From Arachidicoccus soli (GTDB lineage: Bacteria > Bacteroidota > Bacteroidia > Chitinophagales > Chitinophagaceae), in contig NZ_CP032489.1 of the NCBI RefSeq assembly GCF_003600625.1, positions 4,030,001 to 4,094,000 of the forward strand: DNA of 64,000 bases. Reading direction: 5' to 3'. Each line of letters begins with the position of its first letter. Position 1 is the first letter of the stretch. The notes below the pieces were generated by a model. That model searched no databases and was not told where the DNA came from. It worked only from the letters and a program-made list of their open reading frames with translations. The translations under genes and the position numbers were made by a program. Below, one piece after another: positions 54,669 through 63,353 of this stretch.

Positions 54669-55766
54669 TTACAAATAATACTGAACGGGATTGGTATTCA
54701 ATGCCGATTTTAAGATGGCAAAGGTAGTAAATTTTGTAACCAAAATATCAAATATTAAATCAATTGTATATTGTTCGCTTTCCCAATGGCCAATATCAGC
54801 AATGACTAATTGATTATCAGCGTCAAAGAATTCATGGTATTTAATGTCGGAACTGACAAAAACCTGTGCTTTGGCAGCAATAGCAGGTTTGATTAAAAAA
54901 CTACCAGACCCTCCGCAAACTGCAACCTTTTGGACTTTTTGAGAAAGGAATGGTGTATGTTTAATGCAGGGGACCTTGAAAATTTTTTTTACCGTGGCAA
55001 GAAAAGCTGACTCATCTGTTTCAACAACCAGATCCCCAATAATGCCGCTGCCAATGTTTTGATAAATATTATTAATTGGAATAATGTCATAGGCGACCTC
55101 TTCATAAGGATGAGCCTGTTGTAGGGTGCTAACGAGGAGGTTCTGTAATTCATTTGGAAAAATAAATTCAACTTTCAGTTCTTCAGTAGTAACTTTTTCT
55201 CCCAGTTTTCCAACAACAGGATGAGCGGCTTCTTTTGCTTTAAAGGTTCCGACACCCGAACTGCTAAAGCTACACTCCGTATAATTCCCGATATTGCCAG
55301 CGCCAGCCGTAAATAATGCGTTGCGAACCTTGTCGAGTTCAGAAGGTGGAACAAATGTGATTAATTTACTCAGTAAATTATTTTTGGGGGATAATATTTT
55401 TTGATTGGTTAACCCCAATAAATCTGCAATCTTTTTATTGACACCATTGTATACATTGTCTAAATTGGTATGTATTGCGTAGATGGCAATGTTATTTTTA
55501 ATTGCTGCAATTACCGTGCGCTCAACGTAGTTTTTCCCATTCAGTTTTTTAATGCCGGAAAAAATAATAGGATGGTGCGCAACAATTAAATTACAATTTT
55601 TTGCAGCAGCTTCTTCCACAGTTCTTTCCAATGTGTCCAATGTACATAGCACACCGGTGCATTCTACATTGGCGTCACCGACTATCAGACCTGAATTGTC
55701 ATAGTTTTCCTGATAGTTTAAGGGCGCAATTGCCTCTAATGTTTGTATAATCTCCGTGATTTGCAT
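54669..55766 (-). CDS. Nif3-like dinuclear metal-centre protein
   Basis: A 365-residue protein with the Nif3/YqfO metal-binding His-rich motifs: NLIVAHHPIIFSG near residue 59-71, AIHTNLDNVYNGVN near 97-110 and the C-terminal VIADIGHWESEQYTID. A middle insert (about 130-240, with HPYEEVAYDI) is the CutA-like domain seen in longer forms. Function is uncertain; it is often found with the CT398-like gene as here. It lies directly after mqnD. Confidence 0.9.
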   Translation of the reverse strand: MQITEIIQTLEAIAPLNYQENYDNSGLIVGDANVECTGVLCTLDTLERTVEEAAAKNCNLIVAHHPIIFSGIKKLNGKNYVERTVIAAIKNNIAIYAIHTNLDNVYNGVNKKIADLLGLTNQKILSPKNNLLSKLITFVPPSELDKVRNALFTAGAGNIGNYTECSFSSSGVGTFKAKEAAHPVVGKLGEKVTTEELKVEFIFPNELQNLLVSTLQQAHPYEEVAYDIIPINNIYQNIGSGIIGDLVVETDESAFLATVKKIFKVPCIKHTPFLSQKVQKVAVCGGSGSFLIKPAIAAKAQVFVSSDIKYHEFFDADNQLVIADIGHWESEQYTIDLIFDILVTKFTTFAILKSALNTNPVQYYL

Positions 55767-55775
55767 AATGGAAAA

Positions 55776-56621
55776 TTAATAAACCTTGCGTGCAAAAACC
55801 TCATGTTCATCAAGTATCGTTTCGGGGTGCATCGTTTGATAAACTTTTAACAGTTCGCGTACGGCGTCTCTTCCGGTTTTCCCTAGTTTAAAACTAAAGT
55901 TGTTAACATATAAATTTATATGCTGCAGCATTACTTTTTCACTCATTTCTTGAGAATGACTTTTTATATATTCCGGTAAGGCATCTTTATATTTTTTTTC
56001 GTAGGCGTATTCGATACTTTTACGAATAAGGCTATCTACTTTTTTCAAAACGGGAATGGGCAGGCCCCTTCTGGCAATAATGCCTCCGAGAGGAATGGGT
56101 GAGCTGGTGGTCTTCTCCCAATAATCGCCAAGGTCAATAACCTTTTTAAGGCCCTTTTCCATATAGGTAAATCTATTTTCATGAATAATTACACCCAAAC
56201 CTTCACCTCCGGCTACAAAGGTTTCTATTTCATTGAAAACTTTAAAAACTTTGTTTTTTGCATTGGGGTATGCCAAAGAAAAGAGCAAATGTGCAGTAGT
56301 GTTTTCTCCCGGTATCGCAATTAAGCTGTTATTTACATCTTCTTCAGACACCTCTTTTTTGCTGATAAGTAATGGGCCTACACCATTTCCTAATGCTCCT
56401 CCGCTGGAAAGTAAAATATAATCTTTAATGAGTAAAGGTAATACACCGTAACTTATTTTAGAAACGTCAAGTTTCCCTTCAATCGCCCACTTGTTTAGCG
56501 TTTGTACATCTTCGAGGTGGACATCAAATTCGAATCCTTCCGTATCAATTTTTTTATTGACCAATGCGTCGAATATAAATGTGTCATTCGGGCATGGACT
56601 AAATCCTAAACTTAATTTCAT
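55776..56621 (-). CDS. mqnD: 1,4-dihydroxy-6-naphthoate synthase (futalosine menaquinone pathway)
   Basis: A 281-residue enzyme of menaquinone synthesis by the futalosine route. LGFSPCPNDTFIFDALVNKKID at the start, FDVHLEDVQTLNKWAIEGKLDVSKISYGVLP, GENTTAHLLFSLAYPNAKNKVF and AVIIHENRFTYMEKGL-type blocks match the family. It implies this organism makes menaquinone by futalosine. Other mqn genes are not in the window. Confidence 0.93.
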   Translation of the reverse strand: MKLSLGFSPCPNDTFIFDALVNKKIDTEGFEFDVHLEDVQTLNKWAIEGKLDVSKISYGVLPLLIKDYILLSSGGALGNGVGPLLISKKEVSEEDVNNSLIAIPGENTTAHLLFSLAYPNAKNKVFKVFNEIETFVAGGEGLGVIIHENRFTYMEKGLKKVIDLGDYWEKTTSSPIPLGGIIARRGLPIPVLKKVDSLIRKSIEYAYEKKYKDALPEYIKSHSQEMSEKVMLQHINLYVNNFSFKLGKTGRDAVRELLKVYQTMHPETILDEHEVFARKVY

Positions 56622-56829
56622 TCGTTTTGTTTTGTGAATCGATTATAATAATTATTGATGTCTCCCCATGCTTTCTAATGAAAATTACACATAAGCATGA
56701 AACGATAAAGGTATATTATTTTTAAAATTTAGCAACAAAGGGAGCGGAATTCTTCTTTAAGCATTTGCAATAAAAAGAGAATTATCTGTTAAAGAAAATA
56801 AATTTTTCCTGATTAATTTTTCAAATTAG

Positions 56830-56848
56830 ATGTATATACATACATTTG
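56830..56848 (+). promoter_or_regulatory. Operator and promoter of marR
   Basis: A perfect 12-bp palindrome ATGTATATACAT (56830-56841) runs into TACATTTG (56841-56848), an exact TAnnTTTG element, 23 bases before the marR ATG. The core GTATATACAT recurs before yceI. A repressor bound here would block its own promoter. Confidence 0.65.
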
Positions 56849-56870
56849 CATTGTAATTATATTTTAGGAA

Positions 56871-57323
56871 ATGAAAATCGCAGAAGTAATAAAATCAAAA
56901 AAGCCTATTGATGATGAGCAAGGTGTAGCCATAAATATTATGCATACAGCTTATGTAGTGAAAACATCTATAAGCGCGGTGTTGAAACAGTTCGCACTGA
57001 CCAATGAACAATATAATATATTGCGGATTCTAAAAGGTGCATTACCGGAAAAAATCTGCGTAAAACAGATTGCTGAAAGACTTATAGAGAGAAGCGCTAA
57101 CGTTCCTAGAACGATGGATAAGCTGGTCGCAAAAAAGTTGGTAAAACGTAGTATCTCTATGGCAGATAAACGAGAAACGGTGTCAGAGATATCTATAGCC
57201 GGTTTGAGAATGCTAGAAACAGTAACGCCTGAATTACAGAAAACACTGAATGATATTTGTAACTTAGATAAGCAAGAACTATCACAACTTAATTCATTAT
57301 TGGATAAATATAGAGTTGAATAA
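56871..57323 (+). CDS. MarR-family transcriptional regulator
   Basis: A 150-residue winged-helix protein: dimer helices at both ends, a helix-turn-helix with QYNILRILKGALPEKICVKQIAERLIERSANVPRTMDKLVAKKLVKRS near residues 44-90 and a wing MADKRETVSEISIAG. MarR proteins sense small phenolics or oxidants and release a palindromic operator. A palindrome overlaps its promoter and a copy precedes yceI, so it probably controls itself, yceI and the FMN reductase. Confidence 0.9.
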   Translation: MKIAEVIKSKKPIDDEQGVAINIMHTAYVVKTSISAVLKQFALTNEQYNILRILKGALPEKICVKQIAERLIERSANVPRTMDKLVAKKLVKRSISMADKRETVSEISIAGLRMLETVTPELQKTLNDICNLDKQELSQLNSLLDKYRVE

Positions 57324-57336
57324 TTTAATAATAGAA

Positions 57337-57349
57337 GTATATACATTTA
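57337..57349 (+). promoter_or_regulatory. Second copy of the MarR operator before yceI
   Basis: GTATATACAT (57337-57346) is identical to the core of the marR palindrome; it overlaps TACATTTA, one base off the minus-7 consensus, 20 bases before yceI. Confidence 0.6.
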
Positions 57350-57369
57350 AAAATAAAAATTAAAAAACA

Positions 57370-57894
57370 ATGAAAACCTACAAAATTGACCTGACACATT
57401 CAAGTGTGTCTTTTAAAATTCGTCACCTGCTTATCTCGAATGTTACAGGGCAGTTCAGAAACTTTGACGCGACCTTGGAAAAACCTGCAGAGGATTTCTC
57501 TGAAGCAAGGGTTACCTTTGTGGCGCAAACAAATAGCGTGGAAACAAACAATGAACAAAGGGACGCGCATTTGAAAAGCGCAGATTTCTTCGATGTAGTA
57601 AATCATCCGGAAATAAAATTTGTTTCAACAGCTGTACAAAAATTAGACGAAGAATCTTATAAAATTACAGGAGATTTGACGATTAAGAATATTACCAAGA
57701 GCGTCGATATCAACGCAACATTTAATGGTGAAACAACTGACGGGTATGGTCAAGTGAAAATTGGCTTTGAGGGAGAAACAAAAATTAACCGTAAAGAATT
57801 TGGTCTTACTTGGAGCATGGCTACTGAGGCCGGTCAGATAGTTGTTGGTGATGACGTGAAATTGCAATTTGATGTTCAATTTATAGAACAATAA
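57370..57894 (+). CDS. YceI-family protein
   Basis: A 174-residue lipocalin-like protein starting YKIDLTHSSVSFKIRHLLISNVTGQF, then AHLKSADFFDVVNHPEIKFVST and the RKEFGLTWSMATEAGQIVVGDDVKLQFDVQF end, all family hallmarks. YceI proteins bind isoprenoid-type or amphiphilic ligands. Here there is no signal peptide, so it is probably cytoplasmic. It is coupled to marR upstream and to the FMN reductase nine bases downstream. Confidence 0.93.
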   Translation: MKTYKIDLTHSSVSFKIRHLLISNVTGQFRNFDATLEKPAEDFSEARVTFVAQTNSVETNNEQRDAHLKSADFFDVVNHPEIKFVSTAVQKLDEESYKITGDLTIKNITKSVDINATFNGETTDGYGQVKIGFEGETKINRKEFGLTWSMATEAGQIVVGDDVKLQFDVQFIEQ

Positions 57895-57903
57895 AAATTT
57901 GAT

Positions 57904-58449
57904 ATGAATATTGAGATTGTTTCGGGAAGTGCTAGAAAAGAAAGTATCACGCTTCGGGCTGCATTACATTTGGAGCGTTATTTAAGGGAAAAACAACCAC
58001 AACACCATATTGGCCTTATCGATTTGCGTGAACATTCTTTGCCATTTATGGATGGTGTATTTTCTTCTCCCGAAAAAGCGCCGGTAGAAATGCAGTCAAT
58101 AGCAAAGCGGATGTTTTCAGCAGATGCTTTTATCATGGTGACACCTGAATACAATGGTAGTTTTGCGCCTACATTATCTAATTGGTTTAATCATTTTCCT
58201 AAACAATTGCATAAGGCTTTTGGGTTAGTTACCGGGTCAGATGGTGCTTTGGGCGGCATTCGTGCCGCATTGCAATTGCAGCATTTAGCATTGGCTCTGT
58301 TTGGTGTCCCTTCTCCTCAAATGTTGGTGATTGGTCAAATTGATAAAAAGTTTGCAGAAGACGGGACTTTGCGGGCAGAAGCTTTCAAGAGTAATATAGA
58401 CAATTTTGTGGCGGAATTTCTTTGGCTGGCAGAAAAATTAAAACAATAA
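57904..58449 (+). CDS. NADPH-dependent FMN reductase
   Basis: A 181-residue flavodoxin-like reductase with the FMN phosphate loop SGSARKES near residues 7-14, FIMVTPEYNGSFAPTLSNWFNHF near 78-100 and a GSDGALGGIRAALQLQH block. It likely reduces quinones or other substrates with NADPH. It forms a unit with marR and yceI, suggesting a detoxification or redox stress response, and is followed by a terminator. Confidence 0.9.
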   Translation: MNIEIVSGSARKESITLRAALHLERYLREKQPQHHIGLIDLREHSLPFMDGVFSSPEKAPVEMQSIAKRMFSADAFIMVTPEYNGSFAPTLSNWFNHFPKQLHKAFGLVTGSDGALGGIRAALQLQHLALALFGVPSPQMLVIGQIDKKFAEDGTLRAEAFKSNIDNFVAEFLWLAEKLKQ

Positions 58450-58454
58450 ATTGG

Positions 58455-58485
58455 AAGGCGCTTCAATGGGAGCGCCTTTTTCTTT
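58455..58485 (+). terminator. Terminator of the marR-yceI-reductase unit
   Basis: AAGGCGCT pairs with AGCGCCTT around an eight-base loop, followed by a long T-rich run. Confidence 0.85.
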
Positions 58486-58505
58486 TTTACAAAAAAATCT
58501 TACCG

Positions 58506-58513
58506 TAACTTTG
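58506..58513 (+). promoter_or_regulatory. Minus-7 element of the purF-like gene
   Basis: TAACTTTG matches TAnnTTTG, 16 bases before the start codon. No good minus-33 element. Confidence 0.45.
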
Positions 58514-58529
58514 CGGTTTCTACTACACC

Positions 58530-60377
58530 ATGAGCGATGAAATAAAACATGAATGTGGCCTGGCATACATTCGACTTCGGAAACCTCTTTCTTTTTATCT
58601 GGAAAAATACGGAACCGTATTATATGGACTCAATAAATTGTATTTGTTGATGGAAAAACAGCACAATCGTGGTCAAGATGGTGCTGGCGTTGCAACTGTA
58701 AAGTTGAATGTAGATAACGGGTATGAGTTTCTTCACCGAATTCGAAGTAATGCGCAACATCCTATTGCCGATATTTTTGCACAAATTGGCCAACAAGTAG
58801 GTGATCTTGAAAAATATCTACCCGAAATACAGTCCAATCCAGAATTGATGAAAGGCCATGTACCCATGTTGGGGGAATTGCTTTTGGGACATTTGAGGTA
58901 CGGAACGCAGGGGAAAAATGATGTAGAATTTTGCCATCCGTTTATCAAGCGTAATATTGAACGTGTTAAAAATATGGCTCTCGCAGGAAACTTTAACCTG
59001 GTAAACACCAAGGAACTTTTTGAAGCGATTGATCTTGAGCCGGGCAATTTTCAAAAACAAAGCGATCTCGCTGCAATGATGGAAGTGGTACATCGTTATA
59101 TTGCTGAAGATGCCGATAATAATAATGGCGAAGCAAATATTGCGCAGGTTTTGAAAAGAGCAGCTTCTTTATTTGACGGCGGTTATACAATTGGCGGCTT
59201 ATTGGGGAATGGTAAAAGCTTTGTTTTACGCGATGAGCATGGCATCAGGCCGGCTTATTATTATGCTGATGAGGAAGTAATTGTTGCTGCAAGTGAGCGC
59301 GCGTCCATTCGTACTGCTTTTAATGTTGGAGAAAATGAGGTAAAAGAGTTAATGCCCGGTAAATCGTTAATAGTGGATGAAAATGGTGAATTTACTATTG
59401 TGCAAATACTTGAACCAAAAGAAAGACGTGCTTGTAGTTTTGAGCGCATTTATTTTAGTCGTGGCGGGGATGAAAAAATTTACCGCGAACGTATTGCTTT
59501 GGGTTATCATTTGAGTGAGCGCATATTGAATGAGATAGATGCCGATTTAAAAAACACTATTTTCTCGTATATTCCCAATACGGCAGAAGTTGCTTTTTAT
59601 GGACTGGTAAAAGGGATGGAAGACTATCTCAATAAGATAAAGGTGCAACGTATATTAAGTTGGGGGACTGATTTTACACCGGAGAAATTAGAAGAAATGG
59701 TGAATAGAAAAATTCGCCAAGAAAAAATTGCTATTAAAGATGTAAAAATGAGAACCTTCATTACTGCCGATGCCGGTAGAAATGAAATGGTGCAGCACGT
59801 ATATGATATTACTTATGGTACCGTAAAAAAAGATGAAGATACCTTGGTGGTAATTGACGACTCTATTGTGCGAGGAACAACTTTAAAGGAAAGTATTGTT
59901 CGCATGTTGGCTCGGTTACAACCAAAAAAAATAATTGTTGTTTCCTCTGCCCCTCAAATTAGGTATCCTGACTGTTATGGTATTGATATGAGCCGAATGG
60001 GCGATTTTATTGCCTTTCGTGCAGCACTGGCTTTACATAAAGACGGTGGTACAGAACATATAATTGAAGAAGTATACCAGCGTTGTAAGAGGTATCACGA
60101 AGAAAATAAATTGCATACCGAGAATTTGGTAAAAGAAATATACGCGCCATTTACTACTGAAGAAATCTCAGCCAAGATTGCTGAGTTGATTACACCCGAA
60201 GGCGTAAGCGTTCCTATTCAAGTAATTTACCAAACGATTGAAGATTTGCATGATAGTTGTCCAACCAATACGGGTGATTGGTATTTTACCGGTAACTATC
60301 CGACACATGGTGGTAATCGGGTGGTGAATAAAGCATTTATCAATTATATTGAAGGGAATAATTCAAGAGGGTATTAA
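58530..60377 (+). CDS. PurF-type amidophosphoribosyltransferase, long form
   Basis: A 615-residue enzyme, about 100 longer than standard PurF. It has an N-terminal class II glutamine amidotransferase domain (HECGLAYIRLR with the nucleophile-type Cys9 after a short leader, LLGHLRYGTQGKNDVEFCHPF, LAGNFNLVN) and a C-terminal phosphoribosyltransferase domain with VVIDDSIVRGTTLKESIVRML and SSAPQIRYPDCYGIDM. It likely makes phosphoribosylamine for purine synthesis. Whether this long form is the main PurF or a paralogue cannot be decided from one window. Confidence 0.9.
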   Translation: MSDEIKHECGLAYIRLRKPLSFYLEKYGTVLYGLNKLYLLMEKQHNRGQDGAGVATVKLNVDNGYEFLHRIRSNAQHPIADIFAQIGQQVGDLEKYLPEIQSNPELMKGHVPMLGELLLGHLRYGTQGKNDVEFCHPFIKRNIERVKNMALAGNFNLVNTKELFEAIDLEPGNFQKQSDLAAMMEVVHRYIAEDADNNNGEANIAQVLKRAASLFDGGYTIGGLLGNGKSFVLRDEHGIRPAYYYADEEVIVAASERASIRTAFNVGENEVKELMPGKSLIVDENGEFTIVQILEPKERRACSFERIYFSRGGDEKIYRERIALGYHLSERILNEIDADLKNTIFSYIPNTAEVAFYGLVKGMEDYLNKIKVQRILSWGTDFTPEKLEEMVNRKIRQEKIAIKDVKMRTFITADAGRNEMVQHVYDITYGTVKKDEDTLVVIDDSIVRGTTLKESIVRMLARLQPKKIIVVSSAPQIRYPDCYGIDMSRMGDFIAFRAALALHKDGGTEHIIEEVYQRCKRYHEENKLHTENLVKEIYAPFTTEEISAKIAELITPEGVSVPIQVIYQTIEDLHDSCPTNTGDWYFTGNYPTHGGNRVVNKAFINYIEGNNSRGY

Positions 60378-60381
60378 GATT

Positions 60382-60951
60382 TTATTTTTTAGTGATTATC
60401 CTTTCAGGGTTTTTAGACAGGAAATCATTCCAATTTTTTAATCCTTTTGCTGTATTGGCAAGTAAGGATGTTGTTTGATAGTGATGACAGAGTGCTACGG
60501 CTAGTGCATCAGAAGCATCGAAGTATTTTGGATTTTCTTGAATGTTAAGCGTTTGTTGCAACATTTTCCATACTTGTTCTTTGCTCGCATTGCCGTTTCC
60601 GGTTACAGATTGTTTTATCTTTTTAGGAGAATATTCTGTTACGGACAAGGAGAACTGCATGGCTGCGGCAATGGCTACACCTTGCGCACGACCAAGTTTC
60701 AGCATACTTTGTACATTCTTCCCGAAAAACGGAGCTTCAATTGCAAAAGAGGAAGGGGTATGTATCTTTATTAATTCGCATACTGTGGAATGAATTTTCT
60801 CTAACCTAAGATAAATGTCTTTGTGAGAAGAAAGCAACAAAGTGCCCATAGAAATTAAGGCTGGTTTACCTGCTATTGAACTTATAATTGCATATCCCAT
60901 TTTAATAGTTCCAGGGTCTATGGCTAATATGACAGGGCTTTTTCTTTCCAT
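60382..60951 (-). CDS. ruvC: Holliday-junction resolvase RuvC
   Basis: A 189-residue endonuclease with the RNase H-type acidic residues: ILAIDPGTIKMGYAI (first Asp near residue 12), SFAIEAPFFGKNVQSMLKLGRAQGVAI (Glu near 73) and the C-terminal DASDALAVALCHHY. It resolves recombination junctions with RuvAB, which are not in the window. It is convergent with the PurF-type gene, four bases apart. Confidence 0.95.
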   Translation of the reverse strand: MERKSPVILAIDPGTIKMGYAIISSIAGKPALISMGTLLLSSHKDIYLRLEKIHSTVCELIKIHTPSSFAIEAPFFGKNVQSMLKLGRAQGVAIAAAMQFSLSVTEYSPKKIKQSVTGNGNASKEQVWKMLQQTLNIQENPKYFDASDALAVALCHHYQTTSLLANTAKGLKNWNDFLSKNPERIITKK

Positions 60952-61104
60952 TTATTCATCAAAAATACTAAGTTTAATGCACTCTGCAGTTGCAAATTAG
61001 GGTCAACATATTTGTTCTTTTAGGAAATGCAATTTATTTTATAATGAATAAAAATGCGAGGTGATGTTTTATGAAATAAAAAGATGATTTTTGTATAATA
61101 ACCG

Positions 61105-62127
61105 ATGAAGCTAAACGCAAAATACAAAGCGATATTAAATTATGTTATTGGCCCATTATTGTTTGTGGTGCTGTCTTTTTCTATTTATAATAAAATAAAA
61201 GAACAGCCGCATCTTGCACAATCTTGGCAAGAGATTAGCCGGGCCTTTACCCAAAACAAATATTTGCTTTTACTAATGTTCCTGCTAATGTGTGCTAATT
61301 GGATATTGGAGTCATGGAAATGGCAGCAATTAATAAGTTTTGTACAGAAGATAAGTTTTTCCAAAGCTTTTAAATCGGTATTATCCGGGCTATCTTTTTC
61401 TTTATTTATTCCGAATGGCTTTGGAGAATATCTAGGAAGAATGCTGTATATGGATGAAGGAAACCGTTTACGTTCCATAGCAGTAAGTTTCGTAAACGGT
61501 ATATGCAAGTTAATTGCTACACTCCTCTTTGGGTTTATTGGGTTGATTGTTTTGTTAAATAAAATACCGGTATTAAGTGAAGCCCAATTGGGGCTGCCTC
61601 TTTTTTGGATGCATACATTAATCTATTTAACTGGTGTAGGATTAATACTTAGTTTGTTGCTTTATTTTAAAATCTCTTTGTTTATAAAGTGGTTCGAAAA
61701 AATCCCTTTTATATATAAACACCGTAAGTTGATTAGCAGCTTAGAAGAATTTAAGTTGAGTATGTTGATGCGTGTTCTTCTTATTTCTATTTTGCGGTAT
61801 GCTGTATTTGTTGCACAATATATTTTAGCTTTTTATTTGTTCCATATAGTGATTCCGATAAGCATGGCTATTTGGTTAGTGACATTATTACTTTTGTTAA
61901 TGGTAATTATCCCCACAATACCTATTGCAGAGTTGGGCATAAGAGGAGAATTGGGCATAAAAGTTTTTGGGCTGGCAAGTAGCAATACTTTGGGTATTGT
62001 AGGCTCTGCAGGTTTTATTTGGTTGATAAATATACTTATTCCAGCTTTGGTAGGAAGTTTGTTTGTATTAAGTTTGAAAATATTTAAAAAAAATTTGCAG
62101 GGAAATGAATTTGGTGGAAGAATTTAA
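61105..62127 (+). CDS. Lysylphosphatidylglycerol synthase TM-region/UPF0104-type flippase-like protein
   Basis: A 340-residue polytopic membrane protein with about eight helices. WILESWKWQQLISF near residue 70, the LSGLSFSLFIPNGFGEYLGRMLYM block and GLISIPTIPIAELGIRGELG-type late motif fit the family of MprF-like and glycosyltransferase-linked flippases. The substrate is unknown. It lies 18 bases before the DUF3108 gene, so the two are co-transcribed. Confidence 0.8.
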   Translation: MKLNAKYKAILNYVIGPLLFVVLSFSIYNKIKEQPHLAQSWQEISRAFTQNKYLLLLMFLLMCANWILESWKWQQLISFVQKISFSKAFKSVLSGLSFSLFIPNGFGEYLGRMLYMDEGNRLRSIAVSFVNGICKLIATLLFGFIGLIVLLNKIPVLSEAQLGLPLFWMHTLIYLTGVGLILSLLLYFKISLFIKWFEKIPFIYKHRKLISSLEEFKLSMLMRVLLISILRYAVFVAQYILAFYLFHIVIPISMAIWLVTLLLLLMVIIPTIPIAELGIRGELGIKVFGLASSNTLGIVGSAGFIWLINILIPALVGSLFVLSLKIFKKNLQGNEFGGRI

Positions 62128-62145
62128 TTTTAAAAATATACGTCT

Positions 62146-62940
62146 ATGAGAAGAATTTTTTTATTATTGAGCATTTTAACTTGTTGTGCATTTACGCAAA
62201 TAAATGAAACAAGTTACGATTTATGTGGAATGAAGAACACTTCCTTTAAGGCTGGCGAATCTTTTTCACTTACTATATACTATTCTGTTGCCGGGCTGTA
62301 TGTAAACGCCGGTACAGCGAATATTTCTACGACCTTGGGCCATTTTGAGAATAGAACTGTTTATCGAATTGCATGCGATGGGAAGTCTAACTCTTCTTAT
62401 GATTGGATTTTTAAAGTAAGAGATCATTATGAGTCCTATGTTGATACGGCAACCATGCAGTCGTTAAAATTTATCAGACAAATACATGAAGGCAAATATA
62501 AAAAACGGGAGAATGTTGTATTCAATAGAGAAACAAATACAGCCATTACCAATAAGGGTGTTTATAAAACCCCAGACTGTGTACAAGATGTGGTAAGCGC
62601 TGTTTTTAACGCAAGGAATATAGATTTTAATAAATATGAAGCCGGTGACAAAATTCCCTTTAAAATGTTTTTGGATAATGAAGTGTACAGTTTGTATATA
62701 CGTTATTTAGGGAAAGAAAGAATTACCACACGTTTTGGAACCTTTAATGCAATAAAGTTTAAACCGCTACTAATCAAAGGGGAGATGTTTAAGGGGGGTG
62801 AAAAAATGACTGTTTGGGTAAGTGATGATGCAAACCATTTACCGCTAAGAATAGAAAGCCCCATTGTTGTAGGGACCGTGAAAGTGGATATGACCGGATA
62901 TAGAAATTTGCGTTATCCTTTGAGCTCTCGCATCAATTAA
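62146..62940 (+). CDS. DUF3108 family exported protein
   Basis: A 264-residue protein with a leader peptide (about residues 1-18). The domain GESFSLTIYYSVAGLYVNAGTANISTT, WIFKVRDHYESYVDTATMQSLKFIRQIHEG and VWVSDDANHLPLRIESPIVVGTVKVDMT matches DUF3108 in order. Function is unproven; the family is periplasmic and sits near envelope genes. It ends within four bases of the convergent DCC gene. Confidence 0.87.
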   Translation: MRRIFLLLSILTCCAFTQINETSYDLCGMKNTSFKAGESFSLTIYYSVAGLYVNAGTANISTTLGHFENRTVYRIACDGKSNSSYDWIFKVRDHYESYVDTATMQSLKFIRQIHEGKYKKRENVVFNRETNTAITNKGVYKTPDCVQDVVSAVFNARNIDFNKYEAGDKIPFKMFLDNEVYSLYIRYLGKERITTRFGTFNAIKFKPLLIKGEMFKGGEKMTVWVSDDANHLPLRIESPIVVGTVKVDMTGYRNLRYPLSSRIN

Positions 62941-63350
62941 TCTTCTAAAAATCTACTTTTCAATGCCGGTGTAGGAAGCATGCATTCCTGTTTTTTGCCA
63001 AACCATTTATATCTATTTTTTGCAATAAGGCGGTAAAAGAAATTGCGGATAAACTTTGGTACAATAAAAAGAACTGTCGCTATTTTCCAAGCTCCATCCA
63101 GTCTTTGAGCAATGTGTAGAATTGCTGAAGATTGATAAAATATTTTATGCTCCCTTATTAGCAAAATACTTTCCGGAGGGTTACGCATTTCTATGCCGTA
63201 TTGAAGTAACAGTTTTTTTGCAACTGCTGACTGTAGAGAGGCAAATTTGAAATGCGCATTCTTATCATGTTTGATAATAAACTGTACTGCCCCGTTGCAT
63301 AAATTGCAGATACCATCAAACAATACAATATTTTGAGCTTGTTCTGTCAA
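62937..63350 (-). CDS. DCC-family thiol-disulfide oxidoreductase (DUF393)
   Basis: A 137-residue protein with DGICNLC near residues 12-18, the D-G-x-C-x2-C motif that names the family, followed by GAVQFIIKHDKNAHFKFASLQS and SAILHIAQRLDGAWKIATVLFIVPKFIRNFFYRLIAKNRYKWFG. It is thioredoxin-like in fold; its physiological role is poorly known. Its stop overlaps the convergent DUF3108 gene by four bases. Confidence 0.92.
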   Translation of the reverse strand: MTEQAQNIVLFDGICNLCNGAVQFIIKHDKNAHFKFASLQSAVAKKLLLQYGIEMRNPPESILLIREHKIFYQSSAILHIAQRLDGAWKIATVLFIVPKFIRNFFYRLIAKNRYKWFGKKQECMLPTPALKSRFLED

Positions 63351-63353
63351 TCT

